Source of the DNA: Pseudomonas sp. WJP1
GTDB taxonomy: Bacteria > Pseudomonadota > Gammaproteobacteria > Pseudomonadales > Pseudomonadaceae
Length of the DNA: 64,000 nucleotides
NCBI RefSeq assembly: GCF_028471945.1
Contig: NZ_CP110128.1
Coordinates: 5,979,001-6,043,000, forward strand
Direction: 5' to 3'
In this document: piece after piece, positions 36,425 to 45,692 of the stretch
Position numbering within the stretch: the stretch's first letter is position 1
How the letters are laid out: the number at the start of each line of letters is the position of its first letter
Position numbers and translations under genes: made by a program
Notes under the pieces: model-generated
Seen by the model: only the letters and a program-made list of their open reading frames with translations
Database searches by the model: none
Told to the model about the DNA's origin: nothing

Positions 36425-37042
36425 ATGTTTTTGCGCCACCTCATCGTTTTCAGCTTCATCGCCCTGCTCGCCGGTTGTGCGGGTTTCACTGCCCGCGAAT
36501 CGGTCGTGGGCCACGGCAACCCCGCGCAATGGCGCGAGCACAAACTGCAGCTTGCAAGCCTTGATGGCTGGCAGATCGACGGCAAGATCGGCATCCGTGC
36601 GCCAAAAGATTCCGGCAGCGGCACGCTGTTCTGGCTGCAACGCCAGGATTACTACGACATCCGGCTTTCGGGCCCCCTGGGTCGCGGTGCGGCGCGCCTG
36701 ACCGGGCATCCGGGCAAGGTTTCCCTGGAAGTCGCCAATCAGGGGCGCTACGAAGCGCCGTCCCCGGATGCCCTGCTTGAAGAGCAGCTTGGTTGGAAAT
36801 TGCCGGTTGCCAACCTGGCGTGGTGGGTCCGCGGACTCCCCGCGCCGGACAGCAAAAGCCGCTTGACCCTCGATGGCGACAGCCGCCTCGCCAGCCTCGA
36901 ACAGGACGGCTGGCAGGTCGAGTACACCGCCTATACCGAGCAAAACGGCTATTGGTTGCCCGAGCGGATCAAACTGCACGGCACCGACCTGGATGTCACG
37001 CTGGTGATCAAGACCTGGCAACCGCGCAAATTGGGGCAATGA
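36425..37042 (+). CDS. lolB: Outer-membrane lipoprotein receptor LolB
   Basis: A 205-residue lipoprotein (lipobox LLAGC, Cys18) that accepts lipoproteins from LolA and inserts them into the outer membrane. The LolB body is seen in [18 protein letters not shown] and the C-terminal [19 protein letters not shown]. It lies between the TPR lipoprotein gene and ispE, the conserved lolB-ispE-prs order of gammaproteobacteria. Confidence 0.94.
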   Translation: MFLRHLIVFSFIALLAGCAGFTARESVVGHGNPAQWREHKLQLASLDGWQIDGKIGIRAPKDSGSGTLFWLQRQDYYDIRLSGPLGRGAARLTGHPGKVSLEVANQGRYEAPSPDALLEEQLGWKLPVANLAWWVRGLPAPDSKSRLTLDGDSRLASLEQDGWQVEYTAYTEQNGYWLPERIKLHGTDLDVTLVIKTWQPRKLGQ

Positions 37043-37043
37043 C

Positions 37044-37895
37044 ATGCCAGCCAATCGCCTGACCCTGCCTTCCCCCGCCAAACTCAATTTGATGCTGCAC
37101 ATTCTGGGTCGCCGTGAAGACGGCTACCACGAGCTGCAGACGCTGTTTCAATTTCTCGACTACGGCGACGAAATCACCTTCGCCGTGCGCGACGACGGTG
37201 TCATTCGCCTGCACACCGAATTCGAAGGCGTCCCCCACGACAGCAACCTGATCGTCAAGGCCGCGAAAAAACTACAGGAACAATCCGGCTGCCCGCTCGG
37301 CATGGATATCTGGATCGATAAAGTCCTGCCCATGGGTGGCGGCATCGGCGGCGGCAGTTCGAATGCCGCCACTACCCTGCTCGGCCTCAATCACCTCTGG
37401 CAACTGGGTTGGGATGAAGATCGGCTGGCCGCGTTGGGCCTGACGCTGGGCGCCGATGTCCCGGTTTTCGTGCGCGGCCATGCGGCTTTTGCCGAGGGCG
37501 TGGGGGAGAAACTGACCCCTGTCGAGCCGGAAGAACCCTGGTATCTCGTGCTGGTACCGCAAGTCTCTGTAAGTACGGCAGAAATTTTTTCAGATCCGTT
37601 GTTGACACGTAACACTCCGCCCATTAAAGTGCGCCCCGTTCCCAAGGGAAACAGTCGAAATGACTGCTTGCCGGTGGTAGCAAGGCGTTATCCAGAGGTA
37701 CGTAACGCATTGAATTTGTTAGGTAATTTTACCGAAGCAAAACTCACCGGAACTGGAAGTTGTGTGTTTGGGGGCTTCCCAAGCAAAGCTGAAGCTGATA
37801 AAGTCTCGGCCCTTCTTACAGAGACCCTTACAGGGTTTGTAGCAAAAGGAAGCAACATTTCGATGTTGCATCGCAAGCTGCAAAGTCTGCTCTAA
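37044..37895 (+). CDS. ispE: 4-Diphosphocytidyl-2-C-methyl-D-erythritol kinase
   Basis: A 283-residue GHMP kinase of the non-mevalonate isoprenoid pathway. It has [17 protein letters not shown] (substrate Lys), the ATP motif [14 protein letters not shown] (residues about 95-108) and the C-terminal GHMP motif [10 protein letters not shown] (near 236-245). It starts one base after the lolB stop. From about 37560 to the end the DNA is distinctly less GC-rich, with rarer codons (TTG, GTA, AAA, TTT), and it contains the promoter of the downstream tRNA. Confidence 0.95.
   Translation: MPANRLTLPSPAKLNLMLHILGRREDGYHELQTLFQFLDYGDEITFAVRDDGVIRLHTEFEGVPHDSNLIVKAAKKLQEQSGCPLGMDIWIDKVLPMGGGIGGGSSNAATTLLGLNHLWQLGWDEDRLAALGLTLGADVPVFVRGHAAFAEGVGEKLTPVEPEEPWYLVLVPQVSVSTAEIFSDPLLTRNTPPIKVRPVPKGNSRNDCLPVVARRYPEVRNALNLLGNFTEAKLTGTGSCVFGGFPSKAEADKVSALLTETLTGFVAKGSNISMLHRKLQSLL
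37602..37630 (+). promoter_or_regulatory. Strong promoter inside ispE for tRNA-Gln and prs
   Basis: TTGACA (37602-37607), 17-base spacer, TAAAGT (37625-37630), then a GC-rich discriminator (gcgcccc) typical of stable-RNA promoters. The start point would be near 37637, about 295 bases before the tRNA. Confidence 0.75.
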
Positions 37896-37931
37896 AGGAA
37901 CCGATTACTGGGTAATCGTTGCAACAGATAC

Positions 37932-38006
37932 AGGGGCGTCGCCAAGCGGTAAGGCAGCAGGTTTTGATCCTGCCATGCGTTGGTTCGAATCCAGCCGCCC
38001 CTGCCA
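37932..38006 (+). tRNA. tRNA-Gln (anticodon TTG)
   Basis: Seventy-five bases including an encoded CCA. The acceptor stem is aggggcg/cgcccct. The anticodon arm is gcagg-TTTTGAT-cctgc with anticodon TTG, and the T arm contains GGTTCGAATCC. It lies between ispE and prs, the conserved position in Pseudomonas. Confidence 0.97.
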
Positions 38007-38051
38007 TTTTCTATACTCATCCAGGTTACCCTCAGCCTCTAGGTACTGCGC

Positions 38052-38993
38052 GTGTCCAAGATGATGGTCTTTACGGGGAATGCTAACCCCGATCTGGCTC
38101 GGCGTGTCGTACGTCAGCTGCATATCCCTCTCGGTGACATCTCTGTCGGTAAATTTTCCGACGGCGAAATTACAGCCGAGATCAATGAAAACGTCCGCGG
38201 TAAAGACGTATTCATTATTCAGCCGACTTGCGCTCCGACCAACGATAACCTGATGGAACTGGTAGTGATGGCTGATGCCTTCCGCCGCTCCTCGGCTACT
38301 CGTATCACTGCTGTTATTCCTTACTTTGGTTATGCCCGTCAGGATCGCCGTCCGCGTTCCGCACGTGTGGCTATCAGCGCGAAAGTCGTGGCTGACATGC
38401 TTACCGTAGTCGGCATCGACCGTGTTCTCACGGTTGATTTGCATGCTGACCAAATCCAGGGTTTCTTCGATATTCCGGTAGATAACATCTACGGCTCCCC
38501 GGTTCTGGTGGATGACATTGAAGATCAGCGCTTCGAAAACCTGATGATCGTGTCCCCGGACATTGGTGGCGTCGTGCGTGCACGTGCCGTTGCCAAATCC
38601 TTGGGCGTGGATCTCGGGATCATCGACAAACGCCGTGAGAAAGCCAATCACTCTGAAGTGATGCATATCATCGGTGATGTCGAAGGGCGTACCTGTATTC
38701 TGGTCGATGACATGGTCGATACCGCCGGCACCCTGTGCCACGCGGCCAAGGCCTTGAAAGAGCATGGCGCTGCCAAGGTTTTCGCCTACTGCACACACCC
38801 TGTGCTGTCCGGTCGGGCGATCGAAAACATCGAAAATTCCGTGCTGGACGAGCTGGTGGTGACTAACACCATCCCGCTGTCCGCTGCAGCACAAGCCTGT
38901 GCGCGTATCCGTCAACTGGATATCGCACCGGTTGTTGCCGAGGCGGTCCGCCGCATCAGCAATGAAGAATCGATCAGCGCGATGTTCCGCTAA
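38052..38993 (+). CDS. prs: Ribose-phosphate pyrophosphokinase
   Basis: A 313-residue PRPP synthase supplying PRPP to nucleotide, histidine and tryptophan synthesis and to the salvage enzymes Hpt and Upp encoded in this window. Ribose-5-phosphate/PRPP loop [15 protein letters not shown] (near 213-227); ATP-site motif [16 protein letters not shown] (near 91-106). It starts with GTG ([10 protein letters not shown]), with AGG eight bases upstream; 45 bases follow the tRNA-Gln gene. A strong terminator follows. Confidence 0.96.
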   Translation: MSKMMVFTGNANPDLARRVVRQLHIPLGDISVGKFSDGEITAEINENVRGKDVFIIQPTCAPTNDNLMELVVMADAFRRSSATRITAVIPYFGYARQDRRPRSARVAISAKVVADMLTVVGIDRVLTVDLHADQIQGFFDIPVDNIYGSPVLVDDIEDQRFENLMIVSPDIGGVVRARAVAKSLGVDLGIIDKRREKANHSEVMHIIGDVEGRTCILVDDMVDTAGTLCHAAKALKEHGAAKVFAYCTHPVLSGRAIENIENSVLDELVVTNTIPLSAAAQACARIRQLDIAPVVAEAVRRISNEESISAMFR

Positions 38994-39026
38994 GGGCCCT
39001 GCCCTTCTCGAAATGTCTCGTTGACG

Positions 39027-39070
39027 AAAAGCGCCCCGCCCCGGCATTCCTGTCGGGGCGGGGCTTTTTT
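39027..39070 (+). terminator. Rho-independent terminator after prs
   Basis: The 10-bp stem gccccgcccc/ggggcggggc is followed by TTTTTT. Confidence 0.9.
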
Positions 39071-39135
39071 GCCCATATCGCCTTTAGCGCTGGTCGCAAA
39101 CGCTGGGGCGAGTGTGGTTATTTTGGAGATACAAC

Positions 39136-39735
39136 ATGAACGATTTTACTCTGAATGCTGAAGTGCGTTCCGACCTGGGGAAAGGTGCGAGCCGCCGCCT
39201 GCGTCGTCTCGCAAGCCTGGTTCCAGCTGTAGTTTACGGTGGCGAAAAAGCCCCTGAATCCATCAGCATGCTGGCCAAAGAAGTTGCCAAACTGCTCGAA
39301 AACGAAGCGGCTTACAGCCACATCATCGAGCTGAACGTTGGTGGCACCAAGCAAAACGTCGTGATCAAAGCTCTGCAACGTCACCCGGCCAAAGGCCACG
39401 TGATGCACGCTGACTTCGTACGCGTTGTAGCTGGCCAGAAACTGACCGCTATCGTTCCAGTGCACTTCATCAACGAAGAAGCACCGACCAAGAAAGGCGG
39501 CGAAATCTCCCACGTTGTTGGCGAGATCGAAGTTTCCTGCCTGCCGAAAGACCTGCCTGAATTCATCGAAGTCGACCTGGCTAACGCCGAAATCGGTTCG
39601 ATCATTCACCTGTCCGACATCACCGCTCCTAAAGGCGTTGAGTTCGTTGCTCTGGCACACGGCGATGACAAGGCTGTTGCCAACGTCCACGCTCCACGTG
39701 TTGCTCCAGAAGCTGCAGAAGGCGCTGCAGAGTAA
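39136..39735 (+). CDS. rplY: 50S ribosomal protein L25 (Ctc type)
   Basis: A 199-residue L25/Ctc protein: an N-terminal 5S rRNA-binding domain ([20 protein letters not shown]) plus the C-terminal TL5/Ctc domain ([19 protein letters not shown]), longer than the 94-residue E. coli form. The ATG at 39136 has GGAG eight bases upstream; the longer in-frame extension is rejected. Codon choice (GCT, GTT, CTG, AAA) is that of a highly expressed gene. Confidence 0.95.
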   Translation: MNDFTLNAEVRSDLGKGASRRLRRLASLVPAVVYGGEKAPESISMLAKEVAKLLENEAAYSHIIELNVGGTKQNVVIKALQRHPAKGHVMHADFVRVVAGQKLTAIVPVHFINEEAPTKKGGEISHVVGEIEVSCLPKDLPEFIEVDLANAEIGSIIHLSDITAPKGVEFVALAHGDDKAVANVHAPRVAPEAAEGAAE

Positions 39736-39904
39736 TTTACTCTGCGCTGCCGGGGTGACCGGAAACATCGCGGACTAGAGCGTAGCGAGAAAGCGGGCGA
39801 GAACGCGGAGTTTACATCATGGTAAATGAGCAATTTTCGTCCACTTTCGCCGCACTCCCTGATTGCGGCGATGTTATCCACCACTCCAATGAAGGGCCCC
39901 TATC

Positions 39905-40489
39905 GTGACTGCCATCAAACTGATCGTTGGCCTGGGAAATCCAGGCGCTGAATACGAACAGACCCGGCATAACGCAGGGGCCCTTTTTGTTGAGCGCCTC
40001 GCGAACGCACAAGGTGTGAACCTTGTAGCGGACCGCAAATATTTCGGCCTGACCGGGCGCTTTTCGCATCAGGGTCAGGATGTTCGTCTGCTGATTCCCA
40101 CCACGTACATGAACCGCAGCGGCCAGGCCGTAGCGGCCCTTGCCGGTTTCTTCCGCATCAAGCCTGAAGAAATCCTCGTGGCACACGACGAACTCGATCT
40201 GCCTCCCGGCGTCGCCAAACTCAAGGTGGGCGGCGGCCATGGCGGTCACAACGGGTTGCGCGACATCATTGCGCAACTGGGCAATCAGAATACCTTTCAC
40301 CGCCTGCGGCTTGGCATTGGCCACCCGGGCGTTGCCAGTATGGTTTCAAACTTCGTCCTGGGTCGTGCGCCACGCGCCGAACAGGAAAAACTCGATGCCA
40401 GCATCGACTTTGCCCTCGGCGTGCTGCCGGATATCCTCGCCGGTGAATGGAACCGCGCGATGAAAAACCTGCACAGCCAGAAGGCCTGA
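39905..40489 (+). CDS. pth: Peptidyl-tRNA hydrolase
   Basis: A 194-residue esterase that recycles peptidyl-tRNAs released from stalled ribosomes. It starts with GTG ([17 protein letters not shown]) behind AAGGG. The catalytic His22 is in TRHNAGALF; Asn and Asp of the site are in TYMNRSGQ and [11 protein letters not shown]. It lies after rplY and 22 bases before ychF, the usual order. Confidence 0.96.
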   Translation: MTAIKLIVGLGNPGAEYEQTRHNAGALFVERLANAQGVNLVADRKYFGLTGRFSHQGQDVRLLIPTTYMNRSGQAVAALAGFFRIKPEEILVAHDELDLPPGVAKLKVGGGHGGHNGLRDIIAQLGNQNTFHRLRLGIGHPGVASMVSNFVLGRAPRAEQEKLDASIDFALGVLPDILAGEWNRAMKNLHSQKA

Positions 40490-40511
40490 CTTTTACCCGA
40501 GGGGAAACACC

Positions 40512-41612
40512 ATGGGATTCAATTGCGGCATCGTCGGCCTGCCTAACGTCGGCAAGTCCACCCTGTTCAACGCCCTGACCAAATCCGGGATCGCGGCCGA
40601 GAACTTCCCCTTCTGCACCATCGAACCGAACAGCGGTATCGTGCCGATGCCGGATCCACGCCTGGAAGCCCTGGCGGCCATCGTCAATCCAAAGCGCATC
40701 CTGCCGACCACCATGGAATTCGTCGACATCGCGGGCCTGGTGGCCGGCGCGTCGAAAGGTGAAGGCCTGGGCAACAAGTTCCTGGCCAACATCCGTGAGA
40801 CCGATGCCATCGCCCACGTGGTCCGCTGCTTCGAAGACGAGAACGTGATTCACGTCTCCAACAGCGTCGACCCGAAACGCGACATCGAAATCATCGACCT
40901 GGAACTGATCTTCGCCGACCTCGATAGCTGCGAGAAGCAACTGCAGAAAGTCGCGCGCAACGCCAAGGGCGGCGACAAGGACGCAGTGGTCCAGAAAGGC
41001 CTGCTGGAGCAACTGATCGCGCACTTCACCGAAGGCAAGCCGGCACGCAGCCTGATGAAGAACATGAGCACCGACGAGAAAGCGGTGATCAAGGGCTTCC
41101 ACCTGCTGACCACCAAACCGGTCATGTACATCGCCAACGTCGCTGAAGACGGTTTCGAAAACAACCCGCACCTGGACGTGGTCAAGGCCATCGCCGAAGA
41201 AGAAGGCGCCGTGGTTGTTCCGGTGTGCAACAAGATCGAAGCGGAAATCGCCGAGCTCGATGACGGCGAAGAGAAAGACATGTTCCTCGAAGCCCTGGGC
41301 CTCGAAGAGCCTGGCCTGAACCGCGTGATCCGCGCCGGCTACGAAATGCTGCACCTGCAGACCTACTTCACCGCCGGTGTCGAAGAAGTCCGCGCCTGGA
41401 CCGTACGCGTCGGTGCCACCGCACCACAAGCCGCTGGCGTGATCCACACCGACTTCGAAAAAGGCTTCATCCGCGCCGAAGTGATCGCCTACAACGACTT
41501 CATCCAGTACAAGGGTGAAGCCGGTACCAAGGAAGCCGGTAAATGGCGCCTGGAAGGCAAGGATTACATCGTCAAGGACGGCGACGTGATGCACTTCCGC
41601 TTTAACGTCTAA
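40512..41612 (+). CDS. ychF: Redox-regulated ATPase/GTPase YchF
   Basis: A 366-residue Obg-family protein. G1 motif [14 protein letters not shown] (residues about 8-21), G3 [17 protein letters not shown] (about 69-85), G4-like NVAE and a C-terminal TGS domain ([30 protein letters not shown]). YchF binds ATP in preference to GTP, associates with ribosomes and is linked to oxidative-stress responses. GAGG precedes the ATG by eight bases. Confidence 0.97.
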   Translation: MGFNCGIVGLPNVGKSTLFNALTKSGIAAENFPFCTIEPNSGIVPMPDPRLEALAAIVNPKRILPTTMEFVDIAGLVAGASKGEGLGNKFLANIRETDAIAHVVRCFEDENVIHVSNSVDPKRDIEIIDLELIFADLDSCEKQLQKVARNAKGGDKDAVVQKGLLEQLIAHFTEGKPARSLMKNMSTDEKAVIKGFHLLTTKPVMYIANVAEDGFENNPHLDVVKAIAEEEGAVVVPVCNKIEAEIAELDDGEEKDMFLEALGLEEPGLNRVIRAGYEMLHLQTYFTAGVEEVRAWTVRVGATAPQAAGVIHTDFEKGFIRAEVIAYNDFIQYKGEAGTKEAGKWRLEGKDYIVKDGDVMHFRFNV

Positions 41613-41625
41613 CGTTCGCAGCCAT

Positions 41626-41662
41626 CCACAAAAAAAGCACCCCAGGGTGCTTTTTTTGTGGC
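41626..41662. terminator. Bidirectional terminator between ychF and the YcaO gene
   Basis: The near-perfect palindrome cacaaaaaaagcacc...ggtgctttttttgtg gives T-runs on both strands and serves both convergent genes. Confidence 0.93.
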
Positions 41663-41675
41663 CGCTATCAACGGA

Positions 41676-43877
41676 TCAACCCGTCACCTTCGCGCGCGCC
41701 GCGTGCAGCTTCTTATAGCTGTCGATCAGGCGCAGGTGCCTGTCGAGGCCTTCCAGCTTCATGCTGGTAGGCGTCAAGCCGAAGAAGCGTACGCTGCCGT
41801 CCACGGAGCCGATCGCGGCGTCCATGCGCTCGTTGCCAAACATCCGGCGGAAGTTGGCCTCGTAATCGGCCAGCTCCAGGTCCTCGTCCAGCTGCATTTC
41901 CAGCACCACGTTCACGGCCTGGTAGAACAAGCCGCGCTCGACCGTGTTGTCGTTGTACTGGAGGAACATTTCCACCAGCTCCTTGGCCTCTTCAAACTTC
42001 TGCAAGACGAGATAAATCAGCAGCTTCAACTCGAGGATCGTCAACTGACCCCAGGCGGTGTTGTCGTCGAATTCGATGCCGATCAAGGTGGTGATGTCGG
42101 TGTAGTCGTCCAGCTCGCTGTCTTCCAGACGCTTGACCAGTGTCTTCAGGCCGGCCTTGTCGAGGCTGTGCAGATTCAGGATGTCCTCGCGGAAAAACAG
42201 CGCTTTGTTGGTGTTATCCCAGATCAGGTCGTCGATCGGATAAATTTCCGAGTAGTCCGGCACCAGGATGCGACAGGCCGTTGCACCGATGTGCTCGTAC
42301 ACCGCCATGTACACTTCTTTGCCCATGCCTTCGAGAATGCCGAACAGGGTCGCGGCTTCTTCCGTATTGGAGTTTTCGCCCTGGCCCGAGAAGTCCCACT
42401 CCACGAACTCGTAATCCGACTGGGCACTGAAGAAGCGCCACGACACCACGCCGCTGGAGTCGATGAAGTGCTCGACGAAGTTGTTTGGCTCGGTCACCGC
42501 ATGACCTTCAAAGGTCGGCAGGGGCAGGTCATTGAGGCCTTCGAAGCTTCGGCCCTGCAGCAATTCCGTCAGGCTGCGCTCCAGCGCCACTTCCAGGCTC
42601 GGGTGCGCGCCGAAAGAGGCGAACACGCCACCGGTACGCGGGTTCATCAAGGTGACGCACATCACCGGGAATTCACCCCCCAGGGACGCATCCTTCACCA
42701 ACACCGGGAACCCCTGCTCTTCCAGCGCCTGGATACCGGCCAGTATCCCTGGGTATTTCGCCAGCACGTCGGCCGGCACGTCCGGCAGGGCAAATTCACC
42801 TTCGATGATTTCGCGCTTGACCGCGCGCTCGAAGATTTCCGACAGGCACTGCACCTGCGCTTCAGCCAGGGTATTACCGGCACTCATGCCATTGCTGAGG
42901 TACAGGTTTTCGATCAGGTTGGACGGGAAATACACGACCTCGCCGTCTGACTGGCGCACATACGGCAGCGAACAGATGCCGCGCTCCTCGTTGCCCGAGT
43001 TGGTGTCGAACAGGTGCGAGCCACGCAACTCGCCATCGCGGTTGTAAACCCGCAGGCAGTACGCGTCGAGAATCTCCGGCGGCAGCTCATCTTTAGGGCC
43101 CGGCTGGAACCAGCGTTCGTTCGGGTAGTGCACAAACGCCGCGTTGGCGATGTCTTCTCCCCAGAACTGATCGTTGTAGAAGAAGTTGCAGTTCAGTCGC
43201 TCGATGAACTCGCCCAACGCCGATGCCAGCGCGCCTTCCTTGGTCGCGCCCTTGCCGTTCGTAAAACACATCGGCGAGTGCGCATCGCGGATATGCAGCG
43301 ACCACACATTGGGCACGATATTGCGCCACGAAGCGATTTCGATCTTCATGCCCAGGCCGGCCAGGATGCCCGACATGTTGGCGATGGTCTGCTCCAGCGG
43401 CAGGTCCTTGCCCACGATGTAGGTGCCCGCCTCCGAACCTGCATTGGCAGCCGGCATCAGCAGCGCCTGGGCATCGGCATCCAGGTTCTCCACCTCTTCA
43501 ATTACGAACTCAGGCCCGGCCTGCACCACCTTTTTCACGGTACAGCGGTCGATGGAGCGCAAGATGCCCTGGCGGTCCTTGTCGGAGATATCGGCCGGCA
43601 ACTCGACCTGGATCTTGAAAATCTGGTTGTAGCGGTTTTCCGGGTCGACAATGTTGTTCTGCGACAGGCGGATGTTTTCGGTGGGGATATTGCGAGTGCT
43701 GCAGTACAACTTCACAAAGTAAGCCGCACACAACGCCGACGAAGCCAGGAAGTAGTCGAACGGACCCGGTGCCGAACCATCGCCCTTGTAGCGGATAGGC
43801 TGGTCGGCCACCACGGTGAAGTCATCGAACTTGGCTTCAAGTCGGAGGTTGTCGAGAAAATTGACCTTGATTTCCAT
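41676..43877 (-). CDS. OsmC domain - YcaO domain fusion protein
   Basis: A 733-residue protein. The N-terminal OsmC/Ohr-like domain (residues about 1-135) keeps two Cys of the peroxidatic type, Cys50 (SSALCAAYF) and Cys112 (DRCTVKKV). The YcaO domain follows (about 170-590; ATP-binding Glu motifs in ASALGEFIERL and LSEIFERAVKRE), then a helical C-terminal part similar to E. coli YcaO. YcaO proteins use ATP to activate amide backbones; E. coli YcaO is linked to RimO-dependent methylthiolation of ribosomal protein S12. E. coli YcaO (about 586 residues) lacks the OsmC part. It starts at the ATG at 43877, with a weak ribosome site. It is monocistronic. Confidence 0.88.
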   Translation of the reverse strand: MEIKVNFLDNLRLEAKFDDFTVVADQPIRYKGDGSAPGPFDYFLASSALCAAYFVKLYCSTRNIPTENIRLSQNNIVDPENRYNQIFKIQVELPADISDKDRQGILRSIDRCTVKKVVQAGPEFVIEEVENLDADAQALLMPAANAGSEAGTYIVGKDLPLEQTIANMSGILAGLGMKIEIASWRNIVPNVWSLHIRDAHSPMCFTNGKGATKEGALASALGEFIERLNCNFFYNDQFWGEDIANAAFVHYPNERWFQPGPKDELPPEILDAYCLRVYNRDGELRGSHLFDTNSGNEERGICSLPYVRQSDGEVVYFPSNLIENLYLSNGMSAGNTLAEAQVQCLSEIFERAVKREIIEGEFALPDVPADVLAKYPGILAGIQALEEQGFPVLVKDASLGGEFPVMCVTLMNPRTGGVFASFGAHPSLEVALERSLTELLQGRSFEGLNDLPLPTFEGHAVTEPNNFVEHFIDSSGVVSWRFFSAQSDYEFVEWDFSGQGENSNTEEAATLFGILEGMGKEVYMAVYEHIGATACRILVPDYSEIYPIDDLIWDNTNKALFFREDILNLHSLDKAGLKTLVKRLEDSELDDYTDITTLIGIEFDDNTAWGQLTILELKLLIYLVLQKFEEAKELVEMFLQYNDNTVERGLFYQAVNVVLEMQLDEDLELADYEANFRRMFGNERMDAAIGSVDGSVRFFGLTPTSMKLEGLDRHLRLIDSYKKLHAARAKVTG

Positions 43878-43977
43878 GCGGGATACCAGAATAGCGAGCA
43901 AACGAATGGCCGCCATTATCCGGCTTTTCAGCCGGAAGTCTTGTCCAAGCTCGCGTGTCCGGCCAGCGGTGCGTTAA

Positions 43978-45195
43978 TCAGGCCTTTTTGGTCCGTGGCA
44001 GGAAAATCGCCAATACGCCCAGCAACGGCAGGAACGAACAGAGGAAGTACACGTATTCGATGCCGTGGATGTCCGCCAGGTGACCCAGCAGCGCCGCGCC
44101 AATCCCGCCAAAGCCGAACATCAGGCCGAAGAACACCCCGGCAATCATCCCGACATTGCCTGGCACCAGTTCCTGGGCGTACACCACGATGGCCGAGAAG
44201 GCCGAGGCGAGGATGAAGCCGATGACCACACTGAGGACAGTGGTCCAGAACAGGTCCACATGCGGCAGTAGCAACGTGAACGGTGCAACCCCAAGGATCG
44301 AGAACCAGATCACGGCCTTGCGGCCGATCCTGTCGCCGATGGGCCCACCGAAGAATGTCCCCGCGGCCACCGCGCCGAGAAACAGGAACAGGTGCAGTTG
44401 CGAACTGGCCACCGACAGGTCGAACTTCTCGATCAGGTAGAACGTGAAGTAACTGGTGAGGCTGGACATGTAGAAGTACTTGGAGAACACCAGCAGCCCG
44501 AGCACCACCAGCGCGCTGGTCACCCGGCCCTTGGACAGGCCGTGGGTGGCCGCCTGGCCCTGCTTGAGCTTGAACAGGTTCAAGTGATTGGCGTACCAGC
44601 GACTGATCCGGTAGAGCACGAACAGGGCAAACACCGCGAACAGGCCGAACCAGGCCACATGCCCTTGCCCGTAAGGGATGATGATCGCCGCCGCCAGCAA
44701 CGGACCGAACGCCGAGCCCGCGTTGCCGCCGACCTGAAAGGTCGATTGCGCCAGGCCAAATCGCCCACCCGAGGCCAGTCGTGCCACGCGGGAAGCTTCC
44801 GGGTGAAAGGTCGAGGAGCCAATGCCGATCAAGCCCGCCGCTAGCAGAATCAGCGGGAAGCTGCCGACCACCGACATCATCACGATGCCGATCAAGGTGC
44901 AGACCGTACCGGCCGGCAACAGCCAGGGCTTGGGGTGACGGTCTGTGTGGTAGCCGACCCAGGGCTGCAGCAGCGAAGCGGTCAGCTGGAAAGTCAGGGT
45001 GATCAGGCCGACCTGGGTGAACGTCAGGCCATAGTTGGCCTTGAGCATCGGGTAGATCGACGGCAGCACCGATTGAATCAGGTCGTTGATCAGGTGCGCC
45101 AGCGCCACCGCGCCGATGATGCGCATGACCAGGGGGCTGCTTTGTGACGTCGCGGGCGCCGCCGCAGTGGCGGACTGAACGTTGCTGATAGCCAT
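43978..45195 (-). CDS. fsr: MFS exporter, fosmidomycin-resistance (Fsr) type
   Basis: A 405-residue 12-helix major facilitator protein. Family features are HLINDLIQSVLPSIYPMLK near the N-terminus, GYHTDRHPKPW (loop 2-3 motif A variant) and GDRIGRKAVIWFS (loop 8-9). It is most like E. coli Fsr, which exports fosmidomycin and related compounds; the physiological substrate is unknown. The ATG at 45195 (MAISNVQSAT) is used, because the longer frame begins in the promoter region. Confidence 0.87.
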   Translation of the reverse strand: MAISNVQSATAAAPATSQSSPLVMRIIGAVALAHLINDLIQSVLPSIYPMLKANYGLTFTQVGLITLTFQLTASLLQPWVGYHTDRHPKPWLLPAGTVCTLIGIVMMSVVGSFPLILLAAGLIGIGSSTFHPEASRVARLASGGRFGLAQSTFQVGGNAGSAFGPLLAAAIIIPYGQGHVAWFGLFAVFALFVLYRISRWYANHLNLFKLKQGQAATHGLSKGRVTSALVVLGLLVFSKYFYMSSLTSYFTFYLIEKFDLSVASSQLHLFLFLGAVAAGTFFGGPIGDRIGRKAVIWFSILGVAPFTLLLPHVDLFWTTVLSVVIGFILASAFSAIVVYAQELVPGNVGMIAGVFFGLMFGFGGIGAALLGHLADIHGIEYVYFLCSFLPLLGVLAIFLPRTKKA

Positions 45196-45396
45196 GAAAT
45201 TTCCGAAAAACAGAGGGGTGCACACGGGCAGGTGCGCCAATGTGCCATTTTTTGCTGCAGCAGCGCTATCCCCTTAGCCTGCTAACGACCTCGCCATTCG
45301 GCAAATTTCCGAGCGATTGATACCCTCCCCCGCGCCGTTTTTTCGGCTCCTGAGGATAAGCGGTTGAAAGTGTAGAGAAATATTTTAGATTTATGC

Positions 45397-45425
45397 TTGA
45401 CGCATCTCCATTCCCGGTGAATAAT
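45397..45425 (+). promoter_or_regulatory. Promoter of tRNA-Met
   Basis: TTGACG (45397-45402), 17-base spacer, AATAAT (45420-45425), GC-rich discriminator gcgcgcc. The start point falls just before the tRNA, as expected for a stable-RNA gene. Confidence 0.75.
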
Positions 45426-45437
45426 GCGCGCCATCTT

Positions 45438-45514
45438 GGCTACATAGCTCAGTTGGTTAGAGCATAGCATTCATAATGCTGGGGTCCGGGGTTCAAGTCC
45501 CTGTGTAGCCACCA
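45438..45514 (+). tRNA. tRNA-Met (anticodon CAT, elongator)
   Basis: Seventy-seven bases including the encoded CCA. The acceptor stem ggctaca/tgtagcc begins with a normal G-C pair, so it is not initiator tRNA. Anticodon loop TTCATAA gives CAT; the T arm has GGTTCAAGTCC. Another possibility is an Ile2 tRNA (k2C-modified CAT), but the acceptor and anticodon stem look like elongator Met. Confidence 0.95.
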
Positions 45515-45520
45515 AGTGCT

Positions 45521-45555
45521 AAAAACGGCTTACCGAAAGGTAGGCCGTTTTTTTA
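45521..45555 (+). terminator. Rho-independent terminator after tRNA-Met
   Basis: cggcttacc-gaaa-ggtaggccg with a GNRA loop, followed by TTTTTTT, seven bases after the tRNA. Confidence 0.92.
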
Positions 45556-45583
45556 TGCCTCGAAAAAATGGCCGCTCCATTAC

Positions 45584-45683
45584 TGTAGGAGCGAGCCTGC
45601 TCGCGATGGACTCAAGGCCACCGCGGGGAACCAGACTCCCCACGTTATCGTTCACGACCATCGCGAGCAGGCTCGCTCCTACA
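45584..45683. repeat. REPIN (paired inverted REPs, GCCTGCTCGCGATGG type)
   Basis: tgtaggagcgagcctgctcg at 45584 is matched by its exact inverse ending at 45683, extending through the catcgcga core. It sits between the tRNA terminator and the DUF2817 gene stop. Confidence 0.9.
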
Positions 45684-45692
45684 TCTTAATTA

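Noticed and set aside
41658..42950. 430-codon open frame on the plus strand
   Set aside because: Antisense of the OsmC-YcaO gene; no recognisable domain.
43928..45223. 431-codon minus-strand frame beside fsr
   Set aside because: Same strand but another frame of the fsr gene; the 43978-45195 frame has all the MFS features.
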